A stretch of DNA of 15,049 nt, from positions 1-15,049 of the forward strand of contig CAMZKY010000269.1 in NCBI GenBank assembly GCA_947311455.1, written 5' to 3'. The notes below the pieces were generated by a model. That model saw nothing but the letters and a program-made list of their open reading frames with translations, had not been told where the DNA came from and ran no database searches. Shown in pieces: positions 5,829-14,164 of the stretch; the stretch's first letter is position 1; each line of letters opens with the position of its first letter. Both the position numbers and the translations under genes were made by a program. The stretch comes from an uncultured Marinosulfonomonas sp. (GTDB taxonomy: Bacteria; Pseudomonadota; Alphaproteobacteria; Rhodobacterales; Rhodobacteraceae).

Positions 5829-6404
5829 TCACTCTAGCTCGTTCGAAGGGATGATCGGGAAAAATTCATCACCCGACCAAAGACCAAACCAATCCTCATG
5901 ATGGGTTCCGATGTCTACTAAACGATAAAAACTTTTACGATCAATTAACGCCTCAAGATTGGCGCGGATTAAAATATATGGCGACGGCTCACCGGTTTCA
6001 GGATTACGTTCCACCCGAATAGGGTGATCAGGCCCCGCCACGGCAAAATCACCAACGTTCGTTTCAAAGGTCAGTACCTGCGAATTTCCATCCCCGGACA
6101 CCTCAAAGTCCACCGCCACAAACGGTGCGTCGTCCACAGTAATGCCCACCTTTTCAACCGGCGTCACCAGAAAATAATCATCGCCGTCGCGGCGCAAAAT
6201 TGTTGAAAACAGCCGCACCATTTCAACCCGTCCCATCGGGGTGCCCAGATAATACCACGTGCCGTCTCGCGCGATCCGCATATCCAGATCGCCGCAAAAC
6301 TCCGGGTTCCACAAATGAACCGGCGGCAAACCCTTTTTACCGGCACTTCTGGCCGCCGATGCGAGGCTTTCCGCCGATGGTTTCACGATAATTTCATCTG
6401 TCAT
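5829..6404 (-). CDS. DUF1285 family protein
   Basis: A soluble protein of unknown function, 191 residues from this start. The family core is evident: GLPPVHLWNPEFCGDLDMRIARDGTWYYLGTPMGR at 25-59, then a beta-rich part with VEKVGITVDDAPFVAVDFE and, later, DHPIRVERN and SPYILIRANLEALIDRKSFYRLVD. The frame is open to 6536, but the longer form would overlap the first codons of the moxR-type gene; the ATG at 6404 matches the usual beginning just before the GLPPVHLWNP region. From memory, it sits divergently beside MoxR/DUF58 operons in many Alphaproteobacteria, which hints at a shared process. The isomerase-like gene follows with no gap. Confidence 0.87.
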   Translation of the reverse strand: MTDEIIVKPSAESLASAARSAGKKGLPPVHLWNPEFCGDLDMRIARDGTWYYLGTPMGRVEMVRLFSTILRRDGDDYFLVTPVEKVGITVDDAPFVAVDFEVSGDGNSQVLTFETNVGDFAVAGPDHPIRVERNPETGEPSPYILIRANLEALIDRKSFYRLVDIGTHHEDWFGLWSGDEFFPIIPSNELE

Positions 6405-6416
6405 TGCGTTTGCCGT

Positions 6417-6445
6417 TTGTAACTTGTCAAAAATCCCAGTTAAAT
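6417..6445 (+). promoter_or_regulatory. Possible promoter of the moxR-type operon
   Basis: The 72-base gap between the divergent DUF1285 and moxR-type genes must carry both promoters. For the plus strand TTGTAA (6417-6422), 17 bases and TTAAAT (6440-6445) form a weak sigma70-like pair. The ribosome binding site AAGGGAG (6463-6469) precedes the ATG by 7 bases. On the minus strand a perfect TTGACA (6430-6425) exists but lacks a good -10 box at the right distance. Confidence 0.3.
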
Positions 6446-6476
6446 AGCACCATAACCGCGTTAAGGGAGTGTTGTC

Positions 6477-7484
6477 ATGGCCAAAGCCGAAAATCTGGTG
6501 GCTGATATCGAAAATCTGGGCAAAAAGCTGGCCCAAGCCAAATCATCCATCACCAACAGGTTTATCGGGCAGGAACGTGTGGTCAATCTTACCCTGTCTG
6601 CGCTTTTATGCGGAGGCCATGGTTTGCTGGTGGGTTTGCCCGGCCTTGGCAAAACCCGTCTGGTGGATGCACTGTCCACGGTTATGGGGCTTGATGGATC
6701 GCGCATTCAATTCACCCCGGATCTGATGCCTGCCGATATTCTGGGTTCCGAAGTGCTGGACGAAACGCCTGACGGCAAACGCGCCTTTCGCTTTATTCAA
6801 GGGCCTGTGTTTTGCCAGCTGCTACTGGCCGATGAAATCAACCGCGCCTCGCCGCGCACCCAGTCGGCATTGTTGCAAGCCATGCAGGAACACCAAGTCA
6901 GCATCGCCGGCGTCGAGCGCCCGCTTGGCGCGCCGTTCCATGTTCTGGCCACCCAAAACCCGATTGAACAAGAAGGCACATACCCCCTGCCCGAAGCGCA
7001 GCTTGATCGCTTCCTTGTGCAAATCGATGTGGAATACCCCGATCGCCAAACCGAGCGCGACATCATTCTGGCCACCACAGGGATCGAGGATAGCGAGGTT
7101 AGCCAAGTGTTCACCGCCCAAGAACTGCTTGAGGCCCAAGATATTTTGCGCCGGATACCTGTAGGCGATTCCGTAGTTGATCTGATTCTTGATCTGGTGC
7201 GTGCCTGCCGCCCCGATGATGAAAACGCCCCCGACATTGTGCGCGAAAACGTATCGTGGGGCGCTGGCCCCCGCGCGGCGCAGGCCCTGATGATGATGGT
7301 GCGCGCCGCTGCCCTGCTGGACGGCCGCCTTGCTCCGTCTCCCGATGATGTGCTGGATATGGCGCGCCCGGTTTTGAAACACCGCATGGCGCTATCGTTT
7401 GCCGCGCGCGCCCGTGGGCAAACGCTGGAAGGCGTGATTGATGCCGTTGCCGCACAGGTGCTTAAATCCGAGGCCGCTACGTGA
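6477..7484 (+). CDS. MoxR-family AAA+ ATPase
   Basis: A cytoplasmic ATP-driven chaperone of the AAA_3 type, which usually acts with VWA-domain proteins encoded next to it to mature or activate a protein complex. The 335-residue length is normal. Visible motifs are Walker A GLPGLGKT (53-60), Walker B LLLADEIN (115-122), and the MoxR signature ATQNPIEQEGTYPLPEAQLDRF (158-179), which holds the sensor 1 asparagine N161. The C-terminal lid follows with VSWGAGPRAAQALMM and RPVLKHR. All catalytic residues are present. It opens the four-gene operon, and its TGA overlaps the GTG start of the DUF58 gene (GTGA). Its client is unknown. Confidence 0.95.
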   Translation: MAKAENLVADIENLGKKLAQAKSSITNRFIGQERVVNLTLSALLCGGHGLLVGLPGLGKTRLVDALSTVMGLDGSRIQFTPDLMPADILGSEVLDETPDGKRAFRFIQGPVFCQLLLADEINRASPRTQSALLQAMQEHQVSIAGVERPLGAPFHVLATQNPIEQEGTYPLPEAQLDRFLVQIDVEYPDRQTERDIILATTGIEDSEVSQVFTAQELLEAQDILRRIPVGDSVVDLILDLVRACRPDDENAPDIVRENVSWGAGPRAAQALMMMVRAAALLDGRLAPSPDDVLDMARPVLKHRMALSFAARARGQTLEGVIDAVAAQVLKSEAAT

Positions 7485-8356
7485 ACACTGCCACCGATCT
7501 AAGACACAGTGCCGAAACAATCGCGGGGCCACTGCCGCCGCTATTGGCTGATGCGGAGCGGCTTGCCGCAATGGTGCTGTTGGGTGAACATGGGCGCCGT
7601 CATGCGGGGATGGGCGATGAATTCTGGCAATACCGCGTTGCCGTCGAAGGCGACGAAGCGCGCCAAATTGATTGGCGCCGCTCGGCCCGTTCCGACGTGC
7701 ATTTCGTGCGGCAAAAAGAATGGCAAGCCGCGCAAACCGTGATGTTCTGGGTTGATGATGCCGCATCGATGTATTTTTCATCCGACAAAAACACCCCGAT
7801 GAAATCGGATCATGCGCGCCTGCTGGCATTGGCCACGTCGATTTTGCTGGTGCGGGGCGGCGAACGGGTTGGACTGGCCAATTCTGCCCACCCACCGCGT
7901 TCGGGCGAAAACCAGATCATGCACATGGCCCAAGACCTGCACAGCCAAACCGCATCTGATGATTTTGGCACGCCGCAGATTACCGGTTTTCGCCCTAATA
8001 CGCGCGCGGTGTTCCTCTCGGATTTTATGGGCAATTTTGATGCTGTGAAGATCGCCCTGATAGACGCCGCTGATCGCGGAATCAAAGGCGCGCTGGTGCA
8101 AATCCTTGATCCACAGGAGGAGGCCTTTCCCTTTGATGGCCGTACAATATTCGAAAGCATGACAGGTGCCATGCGCCACGAAACCCTGAAAGCAGGTGAT
8201 CTGCGTGAACGGTATTTGCAACGCCTAAAGCAACGCAAAGCCGCGTTGGCCGATCTGGCCCATCAAACCGGCTGGCAGTTTCATTGCCACCACACAAATG
8301 ACACGCCCCGCGTTGCCCTGACCTGGCTTTATCACGCGTTAGATCGGAGAAGCTGA
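7481..8356 (+). CDS. DUF58 domain protein (VWA-like MoxR partner)
   Basis: DUF58 proteins carry a von Willebrand A-like fold and nearly always pair with MoxR ATPases. The 291-residue protein has the DUF58 signature EARQIDWRRSARSD at 59-72, followed by FVRQKEWQAAQTVMFWVDDAASM. The metal-site motif DxSxS is degenerate here (D92-D-A-A-S96). No membrane helix is evident, so it should be cytoplasmic, whereas many DUF58 relatives carry N-terminal helices. It starts with GTG overlapping the moxR stop, GAGG lies 8 bases upstream, and its TGA overlaps the next ATG (TGATG). This coupling implies near-equal synthesis with its neighbours. Confidence 0.9.
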   Translation: MNTATDLRHSAETIAGPLPPLLADAERLAAMVLLGEHGRRHAGMGDEFWQYRVAVEGDEARQIDWRRSARSDVHFVRQKEWQAAQTVMFWVDDAASMYFSSDKNTPMKSDHARLLALATSILLVRGGERVGLANSAHPPRSGENQIMHMAQDLHSQTASDDFGTPQITGFRPNTRAVFLSDFMGNFDAVKIALIDAADRGIKGALVQILDPQEEAFPFDGRTIFESMTGAMRHETLKAGDLRERYLQRLKQRKAALADLAHQTGWQFHCHHTNDTPRVALTWLYHALDRRS

Positions 8357-11118
8357 TGTTTTCAGTCGGCCCCATCGGCTTTGCCTCACCGTTTTTATTG
8401 CTGGGCTTGTTGGCCCTGCCGATCCTGTGGGTGCTGCTGCGCGCCGTGCCCCCCGCCCCGATCAAACGCCGCTTTCCGGGTGTTGCGCTGTTGTTGGGCC
8501 TTACGGATGACGAATCCCAAAGCGACAAAACCCCGTGGTGGTTGATGCTGCTGCGAATGTTGGCGGTGGCGGCGATGATCGTCGGGTTTGCCGGCCCTGT
8601 GCTAAACCCGCAAACACGCGTTGCCGGCACGGGGCCATTGCTGATCCTTGCGGATGGCACATGGGCCGATGCGCCGGATTGGGGCAAACGCCGTGAAAAG
8701 ATCACCGCGCTGCTGAATCAGGCCTCGCGCGCGGGGCGGGTTGTTTCCGTGGCGGTGCTTACGGATTTGCCCGCGCAGGCGGCTGGTTTTCAATCCGCCG
8801 ATGTCTGGCAAACCCGCGTTGCCGGCTTAACGCCATCACCCTTTGCCCCCGATGCGCAAGCCATCACAAACTGGGCCGCGTCCCTGCCAGACACCGGATT
8901 TGAAACCTACTGGATGTCCAACGGTCTGGCCGATGAAACCCGCACCGATTTGTTGAAAACCCTGCAATCCAAAGGCGCGGTTACCGTGCTGCAATCCCCC
9001 CGTTCGGTCAAAGGCCTGCGCCCGCCCAAACTGATTGACGGTAAAATCAAACTGACAGCCATTCGCAACAATCTCGCCAGATCCGAGCCTGTTTCCATCA
9101 CAGCGATCGGCCTTGATCCCGCGGGGATTGAGCGTCAATTAAGCCATGTTAGTGCCACTTTCGACGCAGGCAAGGCACAGGCCGAGGTATCCCTAACCCT
9201 GCCCCCCGAACTGCGCAACCGCATCTCGCGTTTTGCGATCAAAGGCGTGCGCTCTGCTGGTGCCGTCACCCTTGCCGATGATGGTTTTCGCCGTCGCAAG
9301 GTTGCGATGATCGCAAGGCGCAACGATCGCGAAGGCCTACAGCTTTTGTCGCCGCTGCATTACCTGAACAAGGCCCTCGAACCCAGTGCCGATCTGCTGC
9401 GCGGCGGGCTGGATGATGTGCTGCCCGCCAACCCCGACGTGATCATTCTGGCCGATGTGGCCAAGCTGACAGATCAGCAAACCTCCGGCCTGATTGATTG
9501 GGTGGATCAAGGCGGGCTGCTGGTGCGTTTCGCGGGTATTCGCATGGCCGCCAGCGATATTGGCCGCGGGCAAGAAGATGCGCTGCTGCCCGTGCGCTTG
9601 CGCCGTGGCGGGCGCACTGTGGGCGGTGCGATGAGCTGGGGCACACCGAAATCCCTTGCGCCCTTTGCCGAGGATTCTCCCTTTTTCGGCCTGCGCATCC
9701 CCGATGATGTGCGGATCAGTTCACAGGTTTTGGCGCAGCCTGATCCCACCCTCGCCAGCCGTGTGATCGCGCAACTGGCCGATGGCACCCCGCTGGTGAC
9801 GCGTAAAACCATGGGGCAAGGGCAGGTGATCCTGTTCCACGTCACCGCTAACGCCGAATGGTCAACCCTACCTTTGTCGGGCCTGTTTGTGCAGATGCTG
9901 GAACGGCTCGCCATTCTTAGCCGACCCACCGCAATCGCCACCGACGATCTGCAAGGCACCATCTGGACACCAATTCACGCGCTGGATGCGTTTGGTGAAT
10001 TGACTGATGCCGGCGCTGTAGCAGGTGTTTCGGGCGAAAACCTTGCCAAATCCACCCCGAACGCACTGATGCCGCCGGGTATTTATCAAAACAATGATCG
10101 GCGTATTGCGGTGAATGTAATTGGCCCCGAAACCACGCTTGAAACCGCCATATGGCCCGCATCCGTGACGGTCGAGGGCCTGACGTCACCCCAAGAAACC
10201 GGATTAAAAGGCCTGTTTCTGGCCGTGACCTTGGGGGCTTTAATGCTGGATATTCTGGCCTCATTGCTGGTCTCGGGCCGTCTGACAGGGCCGCACAGCA
10301 CCGCCGCGATATTGGCCCTGGCGCTGACAACATTCGGTCAGCCGCAACAGGCCCGCGCCCAAGATGAATTTGCCATTGCCGCCACTTCGGAACTGGTTCT
10401 GGCCTACGTGAAAACCGGCGACGCCAAAGTGGACCGCACCGCCAATGCCGGATTGCACGGCCTATCAGATGTTCTGTTTCACCGTACCACCATTGAACCG
10501 GCGGATCCCATTGGCATTGATTTAGAAACAGACGAGCTGGCATTCTTTCCGTTTATCTATTGGCCGATCACCGCGAAACAGCCGCTGCCTTCGGATACCG
10601 CTTATGCCAAACTTAACCGTTACCTGCGCGGTGGCGGGATGATCCTGTTTGATACCCGTGACGGCGATGTCGCCGGATTCGGCGGCAACACCCCCGAGGG
10701 CCAAAAGCTCAAACAGCTGGCGCGCGCGCTTGATATTCCGCCACTAGAGCCATTGCCACAAGACCACGTTCTAACGCGCAGCTTTTACCTGCTGCAAGAT
10801 TACCCTGGCCGTTTCACTGGCCGCGATGTCTGGGTCGAGGCCGCGCCAGCGGATGCTGTCAAAGTAGAGGGCATGCCGTTTCGCAACCTAAATGATGGCG
10901 TTACGCCCGTGGTCATTGGCGGCAATGATTGGGCCGCCGCATGGGCCACCGATCCACGCGGGAATTTCATGTATCAGGTGGGCCGTGGATATACAGGGGA
11001 ACGGCAACGGGAAATCGCCTACCGGTTTGGTGTGAACCTGCTGATGTATGTGCTGACCGGAAATTACAAATCCGATCAGGTGCATGTGCCAGCACTGCTT
11101 AAACGATTGGGGCAATAA
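8356..11118 (+). CDS. BatA-like / DUF4159 membrane protein
   Basis: A large inner-membrane protein of 920 residues. It begins with a BatA/aerotolerance-regulator type N-terminus: helix 1 at about 9-30, a linker, and helix 2 at about 62-83. A VWA-like region with a degenerate metal motif (D100-G-T-W-A104) follows, then a GATase-like alpha/beta region around 315-470 (VIILADVAKLT and DWVDQGGLLVRFAG). A third helix lies at about 619-640. A signal-peptide-like hydrophobic run ends in ARAQ at 666-669. The rest, about 670-920, is a DUF4159 domain (SELVLAYVKTGD, FFPFIYWP, YLRGGGMILFDTRDG). Cysteine is absent throughout. Probably an envelope scaffold served by the MoxR-DUF58 pair; the biological role is unknown. 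GGAG lies 6 bases before the ATG. Confidence 0.88.
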   Translation: MFSVGPIGFASPFLLLGLLALPILWVLLRAVPPAPIKRRFPGVALLLGLTDDESQSDKTPWWLMLLRMLAVAAMIVGFAGPVLNPQTRVAGTGPLLILADGTWADAPDWGKRREKITALLNQASRAGRVVSVAVLTDLPAQAAGFQSADVWQTRVAGLTPSPFAPDAQAITNWAASLPDTGFETYWMSNGLADETRTDLLKTLQSKGAVTVLQSPRSVKGLRPPKLIDGKIKLTAIRNNLARSEPVSITAIGLDPAGIERQLSHVSATFDAGKAQAEVSLTLPPELRNRISRFAIKGVRSAGAVTLADDGFRRRKVAMIARRNDREGLQLLSPLHYLNKALEPSADLLRGGLDDVLPANPDVIILADVAKLTDQQTSGLIDWVDQGGLLVRFAGIRMAASDIGRGQEDALLPVRLRRGGRTVGGAMSWGTPKSLAPFAEDSPFFGLRIPDDVRISSQVLAQPDPTLASRVIAQLADGTPLVTRKTMGQGQVILFHVTANAEWSTLPLSGLFVQMLERLAILSRPTAIATDDLQGTIWTPIHALDAFGELTDAGAVAGVSGENLAKSTPNALMPPGIYQNNDRRIAVNVIGPETTLETAIWPASVTVEGLTSPQETGLKGLFLAVTLGALMLDILASLLVSGRLTGPHSTAAILALALTTFGQPQQARAQDEFAIAATSELVLAYVKTGDAKVDRTANAGLHGLSDVLFHRTTIEPADPIGIDLETDELAFFPFIYWPITAKQPLPSDTAYAKLNRYLRGGGMILFDTRDGDVAGFGGNTPEGQKLKQLARALDIPPLEPLPQDHVLTRSFYLLQDYPGRFTGRDVWVEAAPADAVKVEGMPFRNLNDGVTPVVIGGNDWAAAWATDPRGNFMYQVGRGYTGERQREIAYRFGVNLLMYVLTGNYKSDQVHVPALLKRLGQ

Positions 11119-13193
11119 TGATGAACGGCTCAATCCTGTTTTCCCCAATCTTGCCGCTTCCGGTTTTGGCCGTGCTGGCAATCACCATGATCCTGTTCCT
11201 TGCCTTTGCCATCTGGCGCAGGCTGACGGGCTGGCCCTTGCGTGCGCTGGGGGCGGCGGTGCTGCTGGCGGCGCTGGCAAACCCGTCTTACCAACAGGAA
11301 AACCGCGAGGCGCTGTCTGATATTGTTCTGCTGATCGTCGACAAAACCGCCAGCCAGATGATTGGCGATAGGCCCGACCAAACCCAAACCGCCCTTGACG
11401 ACATCACCGCCAAAATCAAAGCTCGCGCCAATACCGAACTGCGGATCAGCACCCTGAATGATGCGGATGGAGACAGCGGCAGCCTGCTGATCACCGCCAT
11501 AAATAACGCCTTGGCAGAAGTCCCGCGTGACCGCGTTGCAGGTATCTTTGTGCTAACCGACGGACAAATCCACGACACGGATCTGGCCCGCGATTTTCCC
11601 GCCCCCGTGCAAGCCCTGCTGACAGGTCATAAACAAGATTGGGATCGCCGCCTGACGGTGAAAAACGCACCGGCATTCGCGATTTTAGGCGAAGAAGTGA
11701 CCCTAACCCTGCGTGTTGATAACCAAGGCAATGTGCCGGAAACGGAATCAGGCCGCGTGAAACTGTCGATCACGATCGATGGAGGAGAGCCAAAATTCTA
11801 TCGGGCGCCAATTGGCAAAAACCTTGATGTTCCGGTCAGCGTGCCACACGCTGGGATGAACGTAATCCAGTTTACCGCGGTCACGGGCGATGGCGAATTG
11901 ACGGATAGAAACAACACTGCCGTGATCCAGATTAACGGTGTGCGGGATCGTTTGCGCGTGTTGCTGGTATCAGGGCAACCGCATACCGGCGAGCGCACGT
12001 GGCGCAATTTACTAAAGTCCGACAGCTCTGTTGATCTGGTGCATTTCACAATTTTGCGCCCGCCCGACAAACAGGATGGTGTGCCTGTGTCGGAGCTTTC
12101 ATTGATTGCCTTTCCTGTGCGCGAATTATTTCTGGACAAGATCAATGATTTCGACCTGATCATTTTTGACCGCTACAAACGGCGCGGCATTCTACCTGTT
12201 GAATATTACACCAGCGTCCGTGATTACGTTGAACAAGGCGGCGCGCTAATGGTGGCTGCGGGGCCGGATTTTGCCAGCGTAAACAGCATCTACCGCACGA
12301 TTCTATCCGATATATTGCCAGCCCGCCCGACTGCACGGGTGATTGAACAAGGGTTTAAACCCGCCGTTTCGCCCATCGGCCAACGTCACCCCGTTACCGA
12401 AGGGCTTGAACAATTCGCGCCTGGCCTTGATGAAAATGGCAATCCGAATTGGGGCCGCTGGATGCGCCTGATCGAAGTGTCACCGCTATCGGGCCAAACC
12501 GTAATGACAGGGGCCGAAGATCGCCCGCTGTTAATATTGGATCGTGTGGGCGACGGGCGGGTTGCGCTGCTGGCTTCTGATCAATCATGGCTATGGGATC
12601 GCGGGTTCGAAGGCGGAGGGCCACAACTGGAATTGCTGCGTCGCCTTGCCCACTGGATGATGAAAGAACCGGAACTGGAAGAAGAATCCCTTTGGGTCGA
12701 ACCACGCGGACAACAGATGAAAATCATCCGCCGCACCTTAGGCGAAACTGTCGGGGATGTAGAAATTATCGCACCAGACGGCGCGCAATTTACGGTGCCA
12801 ATGAAACAGGTGTCGCCCGGCCGTTACGAGGCCGATTTTGACGGGCCGCAGATTGGGCTTTATCATCTGGATAATGATGATCAATCCACGGTGATCGCAC
12901 TTGGCCCCTCGGCCCCGCGCGAATTCGAGGAAACCATCGCCACCGCAGAACGCCTTGCCCCGATCACCGCCCAACTGCGCGGCGCGGCATTTGCACTGGA
13001 AAACGGAATGCCCGTCATTCGCAATGTACGAATGGGACGCGCCGCCGCTGGCCGTGGCTGGATGGGCATCACCCCGCGTGGCGCATACCTAACCAGTGAT
13101 CTAACGATCACCCCGTTGGTGCCCGCATGGCTAACGTTGCTTATCGCAGCGATGTTGGTAATCGGTGCGTGGCTGCACGAAGGGCGGCGTTAA
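11118..13193 (+). CDS. Membrane protein with VWA-like and glutamine amidotransferase-like domains
   Basis: The last gene of the MoxR operon encodes 691 residues. Two N-terminal membrane helices (about 12-32 and 40-56) are followed by a VWA-like domain with D75-K-T-A-S79 and FVLTDGQIHD, then an Ig/CARDB-like beta region (EVTLTLRVDNQGNVPE). Next comes a class I glutamine amidotransferase-like domain (RLRVLLVSGQPHTGERTW, FDLIIFDRYK, YVEQGGALMVAAGPDF) and finally a membrane helix just before the basic C-terminus. The amidotransferase nucleophile cysteine is missing; the protein has no cysteine at all, so this domain is not an active amidotransferase. It starts in a TAATG overlap with the previous gene; a second ATG follows at once. 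Its TAA overlaps the stop codon of the converging kinase gene. Confidence 0.85.
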   Translation: MMNGSILFSPILPLPVLAVLAITMILFLAFAIWRRLTGWPLRALGAAVLLAALANPSYQQENREALSDIVLLIVDKTASQMIGDRPDQTQTALDDITAKIKARANTELRISTLNDADGDSGSLLITAINNALAEVPRDRVAGIFVLTDGQIHDTDLARDFPAPVQALLTGHKQDWDRRLTVKNAPAFAILGEEVTLTLRVDNQGNVPETESGRVKLSITIDGGEPKFYRAPIGKNLDVPVSVPHAGMNVIQFTAVTGDGELTDRNNTAVIQINGVRDRLRVLLVSGQPHTGERTWRNLLKSDSSVDLVHFTILRPPDKQDGVPVSELSLIAFPVRELFLDKINDFDLIIFDRYKRRGILPVEYYTSVRDYVEQGGALMVAAGPDFASVNSIYRTILSDILPARPTARVIEQGFKPAVSPIGQRHPVTEGLEQFAPGLDENGNPNWGRWMRLIEVSPLSGQTVMTGAEDRPLLILDRVGDGRVALLASDQSWLWDRGFEGGGPQLELLRRLAHWMMKEPELEEESLWVEPRGQQMKIIRRTLGETVGDVEIIAPDGAQFTVPMKQVSPGRYEADFDGPQIGLYHLDNDDQSTVIALGPSAPREFEETIATAERLAPITAQLRGAAFALENGMPVIRNVRMGRAAAGRGWMGITPRGAYLTSDLTITPLVPAWLTLLIAAMLVIGAWLHEGRR

Positions 13194-14164
13194 CCATATA
13201 TCGGCTGATTGTTCAGGTACCGTTTTGAAATTTCGACCGCGCGATTGGCATAGCCGGCCGTCGCCGGATCATCCGCGCTATAGCGTGGAATTGCCCAACC
13301 ACAAGACGCCAGCACCCGCATAACCGTAAAAATCGGCACCAGCGGCGCGCTGTCTTCCTCCAACCCATATCCTTGACACAAAGCTTCCGCCAATGCGGGC
13401 GCATTGGGCAAATGCCAATTCTGCGACATGGCCACGCCAAGCTCATAAAGGCGGTATCCAAACACCCCGTCGTCAAAATCAATCAAGCAAACCTTGCCCT
13501 CTTGAACCAACACATTTTCCCGCAAGGCGTCGGCATGTATCAGCCCGAAATGTTGCTTATCGTTAGAAAGTGTCTCTAACACAGCCGAAATACGTTCACG
13601 GACGACCAGTAGCAATTCCGTTTCAGCCTTCGTTAGAGCCGGATTTTCCCAAAACCTGCCCCAAAGCGGCTTCTCCCCCAGCAGCCCCTCACGATCCAGC
13701 ACTGGGCGCGAGAAACTGTTATCAAACGTTAACTCGTCACTTACACGGTGAAGCATGGCAAGCTGATTTCCCAGATCATGATAAAGCCGAGCTTGGGCGT
13801 TTTCGTCCCAGTCAAAGGCGCGCCCCCCTTCTCCAAGCGGCACACCATCAATCCACGACACCATCGAGGCAACCCGCCCCGATTCAGGCACCTGTGCGAT
13901 CAGATCACCCGCCACTGTGCGGATCGGACGTGGCACATTCATGCCCCCTTTAACCAGCCCTTCTGACCAAATCATTTCCGAACAAATCGCATCATCGCTT
14001 TGATACCCGGGCCGATGCAGCCGAAGCGCAGCACGCGCACCGTTTTTCTGCACCACCTCGAACACAGCGTTTTCACGATTTTTAATCAAATGCGGCACGG
14101 CATCCCGCACCCCCCATTGCTGCATTGCCATACGGGCAAATTCAACAGCTTGCGCGTTGTTCAT
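13190..14164 (-). CDS. APH-fold kinase, hydroxylysine kinase-like
   Basis: An aminoglycoside phosphotransferase/choline kinase-fold enzyme of 324 residues. The catalytic loop is LIHADALRENVLV, with H210, D212 as base and N217; the metal-binding IDFDD follows at 228-232. The usual lysine of the nucleotide-binding strand appears to be replaced by arginine (R48 in ALRLHRPGY). It begins with an ATGA overlap on the stop of a phospho-lyase-like PLP gene, without its own ribosome binding site. Human hydroxylysine kinase (HYKK) is an APH-fold enzyme functionally paired with class III PLP phospho-lyases, and some bacteria fuse the two domains. Phosphorylation of hydroxylysine, ethanolamine or a related amino alcohol is therefore the best guess. 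Homoserine kinase type II is a less likely alternative. Confidence 0.85.
   Translation of the reverse strand: MNNAQAVEFARMAMQQWGVRDAVPHLIKNRENAVFEVVQKNGARAALRLHRPGYQSDDAICSEMIWSEGLVKGGMNVPRPIRTVAGDLIAQVPESGRVASMVSWIDGVPLGEGGRAFDWDENAQARLYHDLGNQLAMLHRVSDELTFDNSFSRPVLDREGLLGEKPLWGRFWENPALTKAETELLLVVRERISAVLETLSNDKQHFGLIHADALRENVLVQEGKVCLIDFDDGVFGYRLYELGVAMSQNWHLPNAPALAEALCQGYGLEEDSAPLVPIFTVMRVLASCGWAIPRYSADDPATAGYANRAVEISKRYLNNQPIYG

Noticed and set aside
6405..6536. Upstream extension of the DUF1285 frame to 6536
   Set aside because: It would overlap the first 20 codons of the moxR-type gene, which has a good ribosome binding site, and the family core begins shortly after the ATG at 6404.
6797..7455. 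Long minus-strand open frames inside the moxR-type gene
   Set aside because: They are rich in Arg, Ser and His, typical of antisense shadows in GC-rich genes, and lie opposite invariant AAA+ motifs.
9917..10543. 208-codon minus-strand frame inside the 920-residue protein gene
   Set aside because: Antisense shadow with no start signal; the plus-strand frame is continuous and coupled to both neighbours.
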